From the NCBI GenBank assembly GCA_014192425.1, contig BJHK01000001.1:190623-254622 (forward strand): DNA of 64,000 nt, read 5' to 3'. Made by a program: the position numbers and the translations under genes. The notes beneath the pieces were generated by a model. That model saw only the letters and a program-made list of their open reading frames with translations, was not told the DNA's origin and made no database searches. Numbering within the stretch: position 1 is the first letter of the stretch; each line of letters starts with the position of its first letter. This document shows positions 1-9,455 of this stretch, in pieces. The stretch is from Planctomycetia bacterium (GTDB lineage Bacteria; Planctomycetota; Planctomycetia; Pirellulales; UBA1268).

Positions 1-89
1 CCTACGCCGACTCGTTGGGCACGGGCAACCCCTCACGGACTCCACAACCAAAAACGCCAACAGCAACGACCGCTCGTTAGTATCACCCC

Positions 90-420
90 GCGGCCAGGAT
101 GGCCGCGGCCGCCCGTCCGGGCAACCCTTGGCGTTGCCCATGACGGGCCAAGCGAAAACGGGCAGGATGCCCGTGCTGGCTTCCCGTGGAAAAAGGCATC
201 CCTGCCCTTTTCCCACTTGGTCGACCGCAGGAAAAGCCGAGGTTTTCCTGGGTCGACAATCGCCGCTTCCTGCGGCAGCGCGAAAACGGCAAGGCTTTGC
301 AGCCGTGCCGTTACGCGTCAGCGTAACGTGCAACGCGGCCAGGATGGCCGCGGCCGCCCGTCCGGGCAACCCTTGGCGTTGCCCATGACGGGCCAAGCGA
401 AAACGGGCAGGATGCCCGTG
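90..420. repeat. Two copies of an 86-bp palindrome-rich repeat
   Basis: Positions 90-175 and 335-420 carry the same 86-bp sequence 245 bp apart. Each copy contains short palindromes such as GGCCAGGATGGCC and ACGGGCAGGATGCCCGT. The DNA between them (176-334) has related short palindromes and includes the palindrome GTTACGCGTCAGCGTAAC at 310-327. I see no convincing gene in 1-641. The first 50 bases resemble the end of the repeat found at 47282 (CCCTCACGGACT followed by a TCCAC/TCTAC variant). Confidence 0.85.
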
Positions 421-440
421 TTTCGCGTGTATACAGCAGG

Positions 441-665
441 CCGCGGGCTCGCGCGGGAACCCTTGGCGTTCCCCCGCGAGCCGAAGGCTGCGAAGGCCAT
501 GGATGGCTTCGCAGCCGCGCCGTTACGCGTCAGCGTAACGTGCAACGCGGCCCGGAAGGCCGCGGGCTCGCGCGGGAACCCTTGGCGTTCCCCCGCGAGC
601 CGAAGGCTGCGAAGGCCATGGATGGCTTCGCAGCCGCGCCGTTACGCGTCAGCGTAACGTGCAAC
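441..665. repeat. 119-bp tandem repeat overlapping the pyc stop codon
   Basis: Positions 441-546 and 560-665 are near-identical 106-bp blocks with a 119-bp period, separated by a 13-bp spacer. Each ends in the 18-bp palindrome GTTACGCGTCAGCGTAAC (522-539 and 641-658), whose 7-bp arms flank GTCA. The second copy runs into the pyruvate carboxylase gene: its terminal part encodes the last seven residues (VARYADA) and the TAA stop (642-644, minus strand). Confidence 0.85.
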
Positions 666-3600
666 AAGCTCCCCCGCCTCCACCGGCGTGCCCGGCGCCA
701 CGAGCACTTCGCCGATCCGCCCGTCGCGCTCGGCGTAGACCGTCGTTTCCATCTTCATCGCCTCGAGCGAGAGCAGCTTCTGCCCCTTCGTCACCACGTC
801 GCCCGGCCGCACCGCAACCGTCACGATCAGGCCCGGCATCGGGGCCCCCACCTCGCGGGCGTCGCCGACCGTCGCCTTCGGCCGACGCTGGACCTTGGCC
901 TCCAGGCTGCGGTCGGCCACCGTCACGCTCCGCGGCTGGCCGTTGAGCTCGAAGAACACCGTCCGCGTGCCGTCGGCATGGGGCTCGCCCACCGTCAGCA
1001 GCCTCACGACCAGCGTCTTGCCCGGCTCGATGCTGATCGAGAGTTCCTCCCCCGGCTTCGGGCCTTCCAGGAAGGCCGGCGTCGGGATCACGCTCACGTC
1101 GCCATGCTTGGCGCGGTGCTGCGCGAAATCCTGGAACACCCGAGGATAGAGGAGCCAGGACAGGACCTCGCGTGGGGAGGCGGTGCGGCCGACGATGTCG
1201 GTGGCCTTGCGGGCCGCGGCGGCGAAGTCGGCCGGCGGCAGCGACTCGCCGGGCCGCCCCGTCACAAGGTCGGCGTCGCGGACGATCCGCTTCACGACGG
1301 CCGCCGGAAAGCCTCCCGGCGGCTGGCCCATCCGGCCGGCGAGCAGGTCGATGACCGACTCCGGAAAGGCGATCTCGCGGGAGTCGGTGAGCAGCTCGTC
1401 GGCCCGCATTCCGTTGGTCACGAGCATCAGCGCCAGGTCGCCCACCGACTTGCTCGTCGGTGTCACCTTGACGATGTCGCCGAGCAGCCGATTGACGTCG
1501 GCATAGGCCCGGCAGACATCTTCCCAGCGGTCGCCGAGGCCGAGGGCCTTGGCCTGCTCGAGAAGGTTCGTGAACTGGCCGCCCGGCATCTCGTGGAGGT
1601 AGAGGTCGACGTCGGGAGCCTTCATGCCACACTCGAACGCGGTGTAGTGCTCGCGGACGCCCGCCCAGTAGTGGGCGAGGTGGCGGAACGGCTCCGGGTC
1701 GAGGCCGGTGTCGAGCGGCGTGTTGCGCGTCGCCTCGATGATGGCGTTGAGGTTCGGCTGGCTGGTGAGGCCGGCGAACGGGCCGCAGGCCGCGTCCACC
1801 ACGCTGGCGCCGTGGCGGGCCGCCTCGAGGGCGCTGGCCAGGGCGGCGCCGGAGGTGTCGTGGGTGTGGAAGTGGATCGGGATGCCGATCTCGTCGCGGA
1901 GCGCCTTGACCAGCCGGCCGGCCGCGAACGGCTTGCAGAGGCCGGCCATGTCCTTGATGGCGAGCATGTGGGCGCCGTGCCGCTCCAGCTGCTTGGCGAG
2001 CGTCACGTAGTAGTCGAGCGAATACTTCGTCCGCGCCGGGTCGAGGACGTCCCCCGTGTAGCAGATCGCCGCCTCGCAGATCGCCCCGCTCTCGACGACG
2101 GCGTCGATCGCCACCCGCATGTTGGGGACCCAGTTGAGCGGGTCGAAGACGCGGAACACGTCGATGCCGGCCGCCGCCGACTCCTTGACGAAGGCCTGCA
2201 CGACGTTGTCGGGGTAGTTCGTGTAGCCGACGGCGTTGCTGGCCCGGAGGAGCATCTGGAACAGGACGTTGGGGATCCGCTCGCGCAGGGCGCCGAGCCG
2301 GTCCCAGGGGCATTCGCGCAGGAACCGCATCGCGGTGTCGAACGTCGCGCCGCCCCACATCTCCAGCGAAAACAGCCCGGCGCCGAGCCGGGCGTAGGCG
2401 TCGGCCACGGCGAGCATGTCGTGGGTCCGCATCCGCGTGGCGAGCAGTGACTGGTGGGCGTCACGCATCGTCGTGTCGGTGAGCAGCAGCCGGTTCTGGT
2501 CCCGGACCCAGGTGGCGAACCGGGCCGGGCCCAGTTCCCGCAGCCGGTCGCGGGTGCCGGCCGGCGGCGCGGCGAGCGGGTCGAAGTCGGGTACCAGCGC
2601 CGGCTGGCGGCGGGCGGCGGCGGGACGCCCCTTGACCAGCGGGTTGCCGTTGACGATCACGTCGCCGAGGAACTCGAGCAGCTTCGTCGCCCGATCGCGG
2701 CGGATGGGGAAGTCGAACAGGGCCGGTGTCTCGTCGATGAACCGCGTCGTGCACTCTCCGGCGAGGAACGCCGGGTGGGTGACGAGGTTGATGAGGAACG
2801 GGATGTTGGTCTTCACGCCGCGGATGCGAAATTCCTGCAGGCAGCGCTCGATGTGGCCGGCCGCCTCCTGGTGGGTCAGGCCGCGGGCCGTGACCTTCAC
2901 GAGCAGCGAGTCGAAGTAGGGTGTGACGACAGCGCCTGAGAAGGCGGTGCCGGCGTCGAGCCGGATGCCCATGCCGCTGGCGGAGCGGTAGGCGGTGATC
3001 CGGCCGTAGTCGGGGAGGAAGCGGTTCTCGGGATCCTCGGTCGTCACCCGGCACTGGATCGCCGCCCCCATGAGCTGGATTTTCGCCTGGTCGCCGAGGC
3101 CGATCTGCGGATCGGAGAGGCGGTGCCCCTGGGCCACGAGCAGCTGGCGGCGCACGATGTCGATCCCGGTGATCTCCTCGGTGACGGTGTGCTCCACCTG
3201 GATCCGCGGGTTGACCTCGATGAAGTAGAACCGGCCGGTGTCGGCGTCGACGAGGAACTCGACCGTGCCGGCGTTCTCGTAGCGGGCGGTGCGGCCGATG
3301 GCCAGGGCCGCCTCGCAGATCGCCGCCCGGGTCCGGGCATCGAGGTTCGGCGCGGGGGCCATCTCCACCACCTTCTGATGGCGGCGCTGCACGGAGCAGT
3401 CGCGCTCGAAGAGGTGGACGAGGCCGCCGTGCAGGTCGCCAAGCAGTTGGACCTCGATGTGCCGCGCCCGGGAGATGAACTTCTCCACGAACACGCTGGC
3501 GCTGCCGAAGGCGGTCTTGCTCTCGCGCTGGGCGCTCTCCAGGGCGACGGCGAGCTCGTCCTCGCCGCGGACCACGCGCATGCCGCGGCCGCCGCCGCCA

Positions 3601-4091
3601 TGGGCCGCCTTGAGGATCACCGGCCAGCCGAGCTGGCGGGCGATCTGCAGGGCGTCGGCGTGGCTCGCGACCGGCTTGGGGCTGCCGGCGAGGATCGGCA
3701 CGCCGGCCCTGGCGGCCAGGTCGCGGGCCGCCGTCTTGTCGCCGAGCGTCTCGAGCAGCTCGACCCGCGGGCCGACGAAGGTGATGCCGGCCTTGGCACA
3801 TGCCGCGGCGAAGGCCGGGTTTTCCGAGAGGAAGCCGTAGCCGGGATGGATCGCGTCCACGCCGTGCGCCTTGGCGGTCGCCACGACGGCGTCGATGTCC
3901 AGATACGAGCGGATCGGTTCTCCCGGCCTGCCGACGGCATACGCCTCGTCGGCCTTGAAGCGGTGCAGCGCGAACCGGTCCTCGTGGGCGTAGATGGCGA
4001 CGGTGCGGATGCCGAGCTCGTGGGCCGAGCGGAAGACGCGGATCGCGATCTCGCTGCGGTTGGCGACGAGCAGCTTCTTGATGGAGCGCAT
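642..4091 (-). CDS. pyc: Pyruvate carboxylase
   Basis: This cytoplasmic enzyme carboxylates pyruvate to oxaloacetate using biotin, ATP and bicarbonate (anaplerosis). The 1149-residue protein has the full single-chain order. An N-terminal biotin carboxylase/ATP-grasp domain spans about 1-455 (starting KKLLVANRSEIAIRVFRSA, with a GGGGRGMR loop). A carboxyltransferase TIM barrel starts near 535 with LLTDTTMRDAHQSLLATRMR, followed by the conserved linker domain. The C-terminal biotinyl domain carries EAMKMET, with the biotin-accepting lysine near residue 1113. The length matches the family. The final residues and stop lie inside a palindromic repeat (560-665), so the natural C-terminus may have been replaced; the domain fold itself looks complete. 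It stands alone on the minus strand, with a 105-bp gap to the next gene. Confidence 0.97.
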   Translation of the reverse strand: MRSIKKLLVANRSEIAIRVFRSAHELGIRTVAIYAHEDRFALHRFKADEAYAVGRPGEPIRSYLDIDAVVATAKAHGVDAIHPGYGFLSENPAFAAACAKAGITFVGPRVELLETLGDKTAARDLAARAGVPILAGSPKPVASHADALQIARQLGWPVILKAAHGGGGRGMRVVRGEDELAVALESAQRESKTAFGSASVFVEKFISRARHIEVQLLGDLHGGLVHLFERDCSVQRRHQKVVEMAPAPNLDARTRAAICEAALAIGRTARYENAGTVEFLVDADTGRFYFIEVNPRIQVEHTVTEEITGIDIVRRQLLVAQGHRLSDPQIGLGDQAKIQLMGAAIQCRVTTEDPENRFLPDYGRITAYRSASGMGIRLDAGTAFSGAVVTPYFDSLLVKVTARGLTHQEAAGHIERCLQEFRIRGVKTNIPFLINLVTHPAFLAGECTTRFIDETPALFDFPIRRDRATKLLEFLGDVIVNGNPLVKGRPAAARRQPALVPDFDPLAAPPAGTRDRLRELGPARFATWVRDQNRLLLTDTTMRDAHQSLLATRMRTHDMLAVADAYARLGAGLFSLEMWGGATFDTAMRFLRECPWDRLGALRERIPNVLFQMLLRASNAVGYTNYPDNVVQAFVKESAAAGIDVFRVFDPLNWVPNMRVAIDAVVESGAICEAAICYTGDVLDPARTKYSLDYYVTLAKQLERHGAHMLAIKDMAGLCKPFAAGRLVKALRDEIGIPIHFHTHDTSGAALASALEAARHGASVVDAACGPFAGLTSQPNLNAIIEATRNTPLDTGLDPEPFRHLAHYWAGVREHYTAFECGMKAPDVDLYLHEMPGGQFTNLLEQAKALGLGDRWEDVCRAYADVNRLLGDIVKVTPTSKSVGDLALMLVTNGMRADELLTDSREIAFPESVIDLLAGRMGQPPGGFPAAVVKRIVRDADLVTGRPGESLPPADFAAAARKATDIVGRTASPREVLSWLLYPRVFQDFAQHRAKHGDVSVIPTPAFLEGPKPGEELSISIEPGKTLVVRLLTVGEPHADGTRTVFFELNGQPRSVTVADRSLEAKVQRRPKATVGDAREVGAPMPGLIVTVAVRPGDVVTKGQKLLSLEAMKMETTVYAERDGRIGEVLVAPGTPVEAGELVARYADA

Positions 4092-4196
4092 GCGGGACCC
4101 GGGGCTGTGGCCTGAAGGGTGCGGAAAGGGAGCGGAAAACGCCCTATGGTACCGCCCCCCCGCCGGCAGCCTAGGGGGACCCGCGCAGGCTTCGGG

Positions 4197-5345
4197 TCAC
4201 TTGGGTTCCGGAGGAGCCGCGTGCTTCGTCACGGACGTGCGGCGATGCTCCTTGTCGTAGACGAGGACGTGGTTCCAGGGCTTGCCTTCCACGTAGACGA
4301 GCACCAGCACGGCGTCGCGGCCCGTGCCGTCTGTGAAATACTTCACGTTCGCCACGCCGGGCCGCTCGGACTTCGGCAGGGCCTCGATGTACTCGTTGTA
4401 GTCGGTGACCACGGTGTCGTCGGGTAGGTCCTCGGTCGGCTTCCAGCCGGCGAGCGGGTCGGTCGCGACGCCCGCGTAGGGATACTTTGAGACCGTCTCC
4501 CAGGCGAGCTTCTGGAGGATCGCGCGCTGCTCGGCGGTCACGCCCTCCTTGACGTCGAGTCCCTCGGGCGAACGCCGGTAGATCGCGGCGTAGTTGCAGG
4601 AGGCGGCGAGTTCGGCGGCCAGGGGCCCGGCGTGCGGCATCGCGTCGGACCAGACAGCGGATTGCTTGGTGACGCCGGGCACCTTGCCGGCGACGATCAT
4701 GCGCCGAAGCTGCGTGACGGCATCGCCGACGGGGACGAGGAAGAAGACGGGCTTGCCATGCTTCTTGTTGATGGCATCGGCCCAGGGCTCGACGGTCTTG
4801 CGGGAGGCGTCGATCGCCTTCTGCACGTCGTCGAGGTCGGAGTCGTCGTAGTCGGCGACGGTCTCGATCTTTTTTTTGCCGCCGAGGCCGTCGTGCACCT
4901 TCCAGGCCATCTGCAGGTAGAAGCGGAAGTCCGGATTGCCGGCGAGCCCGTCGGTGACGAGGTCATCGCCGTACTTCTCGTTGAACTGGCTGTCGGCCCA
5001 GCCGGGCCGGCCCCAGCTCATGACGTCGATCGTGCCGCCGGCAAGGAGCGCCTTGATCTCGTCGGGCTTGCCCGACCACCCGGTCGTCTGCCCCTTGATT
5101 CCGGCCGCGGCGGCGAGCCGCGGCATCGTGCCCGGCATCCAGCGGTGCCAGCTGTCGCCGCTGTAGAGGATCCGCAGCCCGGCGGGAGGGGCGTCCTTGG
5201 CCGCCGCATCCGGCGGGGCCGGCGGCGCGGCCGTGACCCGGGCCGCCGCCACAGCCAGGCAAGCAATCGCCGTGAAGGTCATGAGGAAACGGGGACAGCG
5301 AAACGGGCACGCATGGAACCACGTATCGAACATGGTCTGGCTCAC
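4197..5345 (-). CDS. Secreted SGNH-like hypothetical protein
   Basis: This is a 382-residue protein of unknown substrate. The N-terminus has a hydrophobic signal-like stretch (LMTFTAIACLAVAAARVTAA), so export is likely. A second in-frame ATG at 5282 would place this stretch at the very N-terminus and is an equally good start. After the signal comes RILYSGDSWHRWMPGTMPRL, which resembles block I (GDS) of SGNH/GDSL hydrolases. A His in KHGKPVFFLVPVGDAV could fit a later block, but I cannot assign the full catalytic set. It lies on the same strand as tsaB, 102 bp downstream of it, with no visible functional link. The hydrolase assignment is tentative; that the gene is real is well supported by length and composition. 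Confidence 0.75.
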   Translation of the reverse strand: MSQTMFDTWFHACPFRCPRFLMTFTAIACLAVAAARVTAAPPAPPDAAAKDAPPAGLRILYSGDSWHRWMPGTMPRLAAAAGIKGQTTGWSGKPDEIKALLAGGTIDVMSWGRPGWADSQFNEKYGDDLVTDGLAGNPDFRFYLQMAWKVHDGLGGKKKIETVADYDDSDLDDVQKAIDASRKTVEPWADAINKKHGKPVFFLVPVGDAVTQLRRMIVAGKVPGVTKQSAVWSDAMPHAGPLAAELAASCNYAAIYRRSPEGLDVKEGVTAEQRAILQKLAWETVSKYPYAGVATDPLAGWKPTEDLPDDTVVTDYNEYIEALPKSERPGVANVKYFTDGTGRDAVLVLVYVEGKPWNHVLVYDKEHRRTSVTKHAAPPEPK

Positions 5346-5447
5346 TCGTTGTGGAGGACGGATCGGACCTGTGGTGGCGGGAGACCTGACGCACGAGCGT
5401 GTTACCTGCGCGACGGCCTCCTGTCCACCACCGCGGAGAAAGGAGTC

Positions 5448-6134
5448 TCAGCCGCGGTCTTCGGCATAGCTCGGCCGCAGGTAGTCGGGCACGAGCAGGG
5501 CCGGGTCGTCGGTGCGGCCTGCGGCCGACTCCGCGCCGGCGATCGCGGCCGCCGCCGCGGCACCGGCTGTCCAGCAGGACGCGGGGGCGATGGCCACGTC
5601 GGGCCGCACCGCCAGCCGCTCCGCAAGGACCGCGAGGGCCGGGCCCGCGACGACGGCGGAGGCGGGCAGGGTCGCGATCCAGGATTCCGCGCCGACGATC
5701 CGGGGCGGCCCGACCGTCCAGCCGCTGGCGGCAGTCCCGCATGGGGTGGCCGTCGCGGCATACACGTCTCCGCGTCCGGCGTCGTAGGCGATCTCGAGCG
5801 GCCGGCCCAGCAGTTCGATCGCGCGGTCCGACTTCCAGGCGATCGTCTCGAAGCCGGATACGCCGACGAGCCGTGCACCGCAGGCCCAGGCGATCCCCTT
5901 CGCGAGGGCCACGCCGACGCGCAGGCCGGTGAACGAGCCCGGGCCGCGGACGACGGCGACGAGCTCCGCCGTGCCGATGTCCCAGCCGAGTTCCCCGGCG
6001 GCATCGCGCAGTGCCGCCGCCACGAGCCGGGCATGCGCGCCGGGAATCGGCAGGGCCCGCTCGATGGACAGGCCGGTGCCGGAGGCGGAGATCGAGCCGG
6101 CTGCCAGGCTGGTGTCGATGGCCAGTGTTCGCAT
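5448..6134 (-). CDS. tsaB: tRNA threonylcarbamoyladenosine biosynthesis protein TsaB
   Basis: TsaB is an inactive ASKHA-fold partner of TsaD and helps form t6A37 on ANN-decoding tRNAs. The 228-residue product begins MRTLAIDTSLAAGSIS, the usual DTS start of the family, and carries GPGSFTGLRVGVALAKGIA at about 62-80, the signature of TsaB. I chose the ATG at 6134; the frame stays open 63 bases further upstream, but those residues look non-native. It is divergent from the phosphoesterase gene, with 143 bp between the two starts. Length is normal for the family. Confidence 0.92.
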   Translation of the reverse strand: MRTLAIDTSLAAGSISASGTGLSIERALPIPGAHARLVAAALRDAAGELGWDIGTAELVAVVRGPGSFTGLRVGVALAKGIAWACGARLVGVSGFETIAWKSDRAIELLGRPLEIAYDAGRGDVYAATATPCGTAASGWTVGPPRIVGAESWIATLPASAVVAGPALAVLAERLAVRPDVAIAPASCWTAGAAAAAAIAGAESAAGRTDDPALLVPDYLRPSYAEDRG

Positions 6135-6277
6135 ACGATCGCGCTCGTGATGAGGCCCGAACTCCTTGACCCACCGTCGAGGCGGACGTACGCTCATCGC
6201 GGAGCGTGCGTTTCAGTGCACCGGGCGTTCATCACGATCCAGCATCCGCGGCCGGCCTGCAAGAGGGTGGCGATCAC

Positions 6278-7051
6278 TTGAAGCGGGCCATCATCAGCGA
6301 CATCCACGGCAACATCGAGGCCCTGCAGGTGGTTCTCGAGGACATCGACCGCGAGAAGGTCGATGCGGTCTTCTGCCTGGGCGACATCGTCGGCTACGGG
6401 CCGAATCCCTGCGAGTGCGTGAAACTCGTTCGCGACCGGTGCAGTCTCGTCCTGCTCGGCAACCACGACCAGGGCGCGCTCTTCGACCCCGACGGTTTCA
6501 ACGTCGGCGCGGAGCGTGCGATCCGTTGGACGCGTGGTCAGATCGAGGCCCACGACCGGCTGCCGCGAAACTCCAAGGCGATGCTCGCCGACTTCCTCGG
6601 CGAGCTGCCGCGGACGCACGTGGAGGGAGACGTCATGTTCGTCCACGGGTCGGCCCGCCGGCCGCTCGACGAATACGTTTTTCCGGAGGACATCTACAGC
6701 CCCCTGAAGATGGAACTGATCTTCGAACTCATCGGTCGGGTCTGCTTCCAGGGACACACGCACATCCCCGGCGTGTTCACCAACGCCCCCGATTTCATCG
6801 CGCCCGCGGCGGCGAAGGGGGATGCGGCCGAGGTGCGGATCGAACTCGCCGGCGACAAGGCGATGGTCAACGTGGGCTCGGTCGGTCAGCCGCGGGACGG
6901 CGATCCCCGCGCCTGCTACGCCATCGTGGAGGACGAGGCGGCGGTCCGGTTTCGCCGGCTGCAGTATCCGTGGGAAACGACCTGCAAGAAGATTCACGCC
7001 ATCCCGGATCTCGACAACTTCCTCGGCGATCGGCTCGGCCAGGGCCGGTAG
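6278..7051 (+). CDS. Calcineurin-like metallophosphoesterase
   Basis: A predicted 257-residue cytoplasmic phosphoesterase of the YfcE/MJ0936-like group. Metal-binding blocks appear in order: [11 protein letters not shown] at the N-terminus, [26 protein letters not shown] and [11 protein letters not shown], followed by [13 protein letters not shown]. These give the Asp, His and Asn ligands of a di-metal site. The natural substrate cannot be told from sequence. The start chosen is TTG at 6278: it is preceded by an AGAGGGTGG ribosome-binding site, and it places the first metal motif at residue 6, as is usual. The open frame extends upstream to 6206 with no family similarity. The gene ends 69 bp before yidC. 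Confidence 0.9.
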   Translation: MKRAIISDIHGNIEALQVVLEDIDREKVDAVFCLGDIVGYGPNPCECVKLVRDRCSLVLLGNHDQGALFDPDGFNVGAERAIRWTRGQIEAHDRLPRNSKAMLADFLGELPRTHVEGDVMFVHGSARRPLDEYVFPEDIYSPLKMELIFELIGRVCFQGHTHIPGVFTNAPDFIAPAAAKGDAAEVRIELAGDKAMVNVGSVGQPRDGDPRACYAIVEDEAAVRFRRLQYPWETTCKKIHAIPDLDNFLGDRLGQGR

Positions 7052-7120
7052 GCGTTCGGTGCCGGTGTGCAGGGGCCGCAGAGCCGCCTATACTGGAGGC
7101 TTTGCCCGCCGGAGCCTGCC

Positions 7121-9430
7121 GTGGAACGCCGCACCTTCACGTTCATCGCCCTGTCGCTGGCGATTCTTCTCGGCGCACAGGCGCTACAGGCCTGGTTCTA
7201 TCCGCAGCCCAAGCGCGACCTGCGGCAGCAGGCCGAGAACACCGCCGCGCCGGCGGCGGCGAGCCGGCCCGAGAGCCGCGATGCCACGACCGGCCGGCCG
7301 ACGGACGAATCGTCGGCCGTTGCCCCGGCCGTCAGCGTGGAGACTCCGGAGGCCGCAGTTCCGGCGCCGCGGACCAGGTTCACGCTCGGGTCGCTCGATC
7401 CCGCGGCGCCGGCCCGGATGCTCGTCACGCTCACCAGCCGCGGTGCGGCGATCGAACGGATCGAACTCGCCGACGAGCAGTTTCACGATCAGGACGACCG
7501 CGGCGGCTATCTCGGCCACCTCGCCGGCGCGGCGACGCCCGAGGGGTGCCAGGTCGGCGTCGTCGGACCGGGCACGCCGGCCGATCGGTCGGGACTGAAG
7601 CCTGGCGACGTGATCACGGCCGTCGATTCGTCGCCGGTGGCCGACGCCCGGTCGCTCCGCGAGATCCTCGCGGCCCGGCGGCCCGGTCAGAAGGTGATGC
7701 TCGCCGTGCTGCGCGGCGAGAGCAAGGCGACACTCGAGGCGGCGCTCGAGCGCCGGCCGCTGGAGGTCGTGCGGCCCGAAATCCGCGGCGCTCCGGTGGC
7801 CGATCCCGACGGCGACCCGCACGATCCGCTCTCCTTCCGGCTGGCGATCGAGTCGCGGGACGGCCGCGGCCGGCGGCCGCAGGACGGGGAACTTCCCGGA
7901 CAGGACCTGGCCGACGTCGACTGGCTCGCGGAGACGACGACCGACGGCGCCGTGCGGTTCACGCGGACGCTCGCCGACGGGCTCCTGGTCGTCAAGGAGT
8001 TTCGACTCGCGCCCGCCGGTGAGGCCGAGAACCGGCTGGAACTCACCGTCGAATTTCGGGCTGCGGGAGAGGGGGCCCGGGCGACGTCGGTGGCCTACGC
8101 GCTCGACGGTCCGACCGGCCTGCCGACCGAAGGCTGGTGGTATGCCCAGCGGGTTGCCCGCGATTGGGGATCGCTCGCGGTGCGGGACGTCGCCATGCGG
8201 TTCGTGGGCGAACCGACGGCGCTCGTCAGCGGCCTGAAGATCGCCGATGGCTCGCTCGCCCACCCCGCGACGGCTGTGCAGGAAGGCAAGCCGCTGGCGT
8301 TCGCCGGCGTGGACGCCCTGTACTTCGCGGCGGCCCTGATCCCGGCGGCCTCGGGGCCCGAGGCGCCGCCTCTGGCGGAGGTCCGGCCGCTGGCCGTCGG
8401 CGAACCGCCGGCGGCCGCCCGGCGCAGGCTCGTGGACGTCACCCCGCGGCTCGTGTCGCGGACGTTCGACGTCGCCCCCGGCGCCGCGGTGCGGCACCAG
8501 TACGAGATCTTCGCCGGACCGAAGAAGCCCGATTTGCTGCGCCGCTTCGGCGCCGGTGACGCGCGGATGGACGACCTCGTCTACTTCGGCTGGTTCGGCT
8601 GGGTGGCCCGGCCACTGATCGCCCTGCTCCACGGGCTGCACGCGCTGATCGGCAACTACGGGATCGCGATCATCCTCCTCACGGTGCTGGTCCGGGGAGC
8701 GATGTTTCCGCTCTCGCGCCGGCAGGCGATCTCGTCGCAGAAGATGCAGGCCCTGCAGCCAGAGATGAAGGTGATCGCCGACAAGTTCAAGAACGAGCCC
8801 GAGAAGCGGCACCGGGCGACGCAGGACCTGTGGCGGAAGCACGGTGTCAACCCGGTCGGCGGCTGCCTGCCGGTGTTCATCCAGATCCCGATCTTCATGG
8901 GGCTGTACCGGGCCTTGGCCACCGACGTCGAGCTCCGCCAGGCGCCGCTGTTCAGTTCCGCGATCCGCTGGTGCTCGAACCTCGCCGCCCCCGACATGCT
9001 CCTCGACTGGTCGAAGTACCTGCCGGCCTTCCTCACCGCGCCGGAGGGCTATCTGGGCCCGTACCTGAACCTGTTCCCGATCGCCACGATCGCGCTCATG
9101 CTCTGGCAGCAGAAGCTCTTCATGCCGCCGGCCATGGACGAGCAGCAGCGGATGCAGCAGCAGATGATGAACTTCATGATGTGGTTCATGGCCCTGGCGT
9201 TCTTCAAGGTCCCCTGCGGCCTGTGCCTGTATTTCATCGCCTCGAGCCTGTGGGGCGTAGCCGAGCGGCTCCTCTGGCTGCCCAAATCGCTGCCGGCTGT
9301 GGCAGCCGGCGGATCGGCCGCCACGCGCACGGTCGACGCCGTGTTCGCGCCGGTGGAGAAGTCGGCCTCGGGAAACGGTGCCGCCGACATCGCCCGGCAG
9401 AAGCGCGAGTCGCGAAAGAAACAGCGTTGA
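7121..9430 (+). CDS. yidC: Membrane protein insertase YidC with an embedded PDZ domain
   Basis: YidC inserts and folds inner-membrane proteins, alone or with SecYEG. The 769-residue protein has one N-terminal membrane anchor (about 6-24), a large periplasmic domain, and the C-terminal 60KD_IMP insertase core (about 485-720) with several transmembrane helices and the charged loop ISSQKMQALQPEMKVIADKF. Start is GTG at 7121 with GGAG six bases upstream. The unusual part is at about residues 140-210: GTPADRSGLKPGDVITAVDS followed by a VMLAVLRG strand is a typical PDZ domain set into the beta-sandwich periplasmic region. That region of E. coli YidC has no PDZ domain. The yidC-mnmE order resembles the conserved rnpA-yidC-mnmE neighbourhood. 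No rpmH or rnpA is present here. Confidence 0.95.
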   Translation: MERRTFTFIALSLAILLGAQALQAWFYPQPKRDLRQQAENTAAPAAASRPESRDATTGRPTDESSAVAPAVSVETPEAAVPAPRTRFTLGSLDPAAPARMLVTLTSRGAAIERIELADEQFHDQDDRGGYLGHLAGAATPEGCQVGVVGPGTPADRSGLKPGDVITAVDSSPVADARSLREILAARRPGQKVMLAVLRGESKATLEAALERRPLEVVRPEIRGAPVADPDGDPHDPLSFRLAIESRDGRGRRPQDGELPGQDLADVDWLAETTTDGAVRFTRTLADGLLVVKEFRLAPAGEAENRLELTVEFRAAGEGARATSVAYALDGPTGLPTEGWWYAQRVARDWGSLAVRDVAMRFVGEPTALVSGLKIADGSLAHPATAVQEGKPLAFAGVDALYFAAALIPAASGPEAPPLAEVRPLAVGEPPAAARRRLVDVTPRLVSRTFDVAPGAAVRHQYEIFAGPKKPDLLRRFGAGDARMDDLVYFGWFGWVARPLIALLHGLHALIGNYGIAIILLTVLVRGAMFPLSRRQAISSQKMQALQPEMKVIADKFKNEPEKRHRATQDLWRKHGVNPVGGCLPVFIQIPIFMGLYRALATDVELRQAPLFSSAIRWCSNLAAPDMLLDWSKYLPAFLTAPEGYLGPYLNLFPIATIALMLWQQKLFMPPAMDEQQRMQQQMMNFMMWFMALAFFKVPCGLCLYFIASSLWGVAERLLWLPKSLPAVAAGGSAATRTVDAVFAPVEKSASGNGAADIARQKRESRKKQR

Positions 9431-9455
9431 ACAGCGGCCGCCGGGGATGCCCACC

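Noticed and set aside
540-2450. A 636-codon plus-strand frame opposite pyruvate carboxylase
   Set aside because: It is antisense to a complete, well-recognised gene, is His/Arg-rich, and has no domain.
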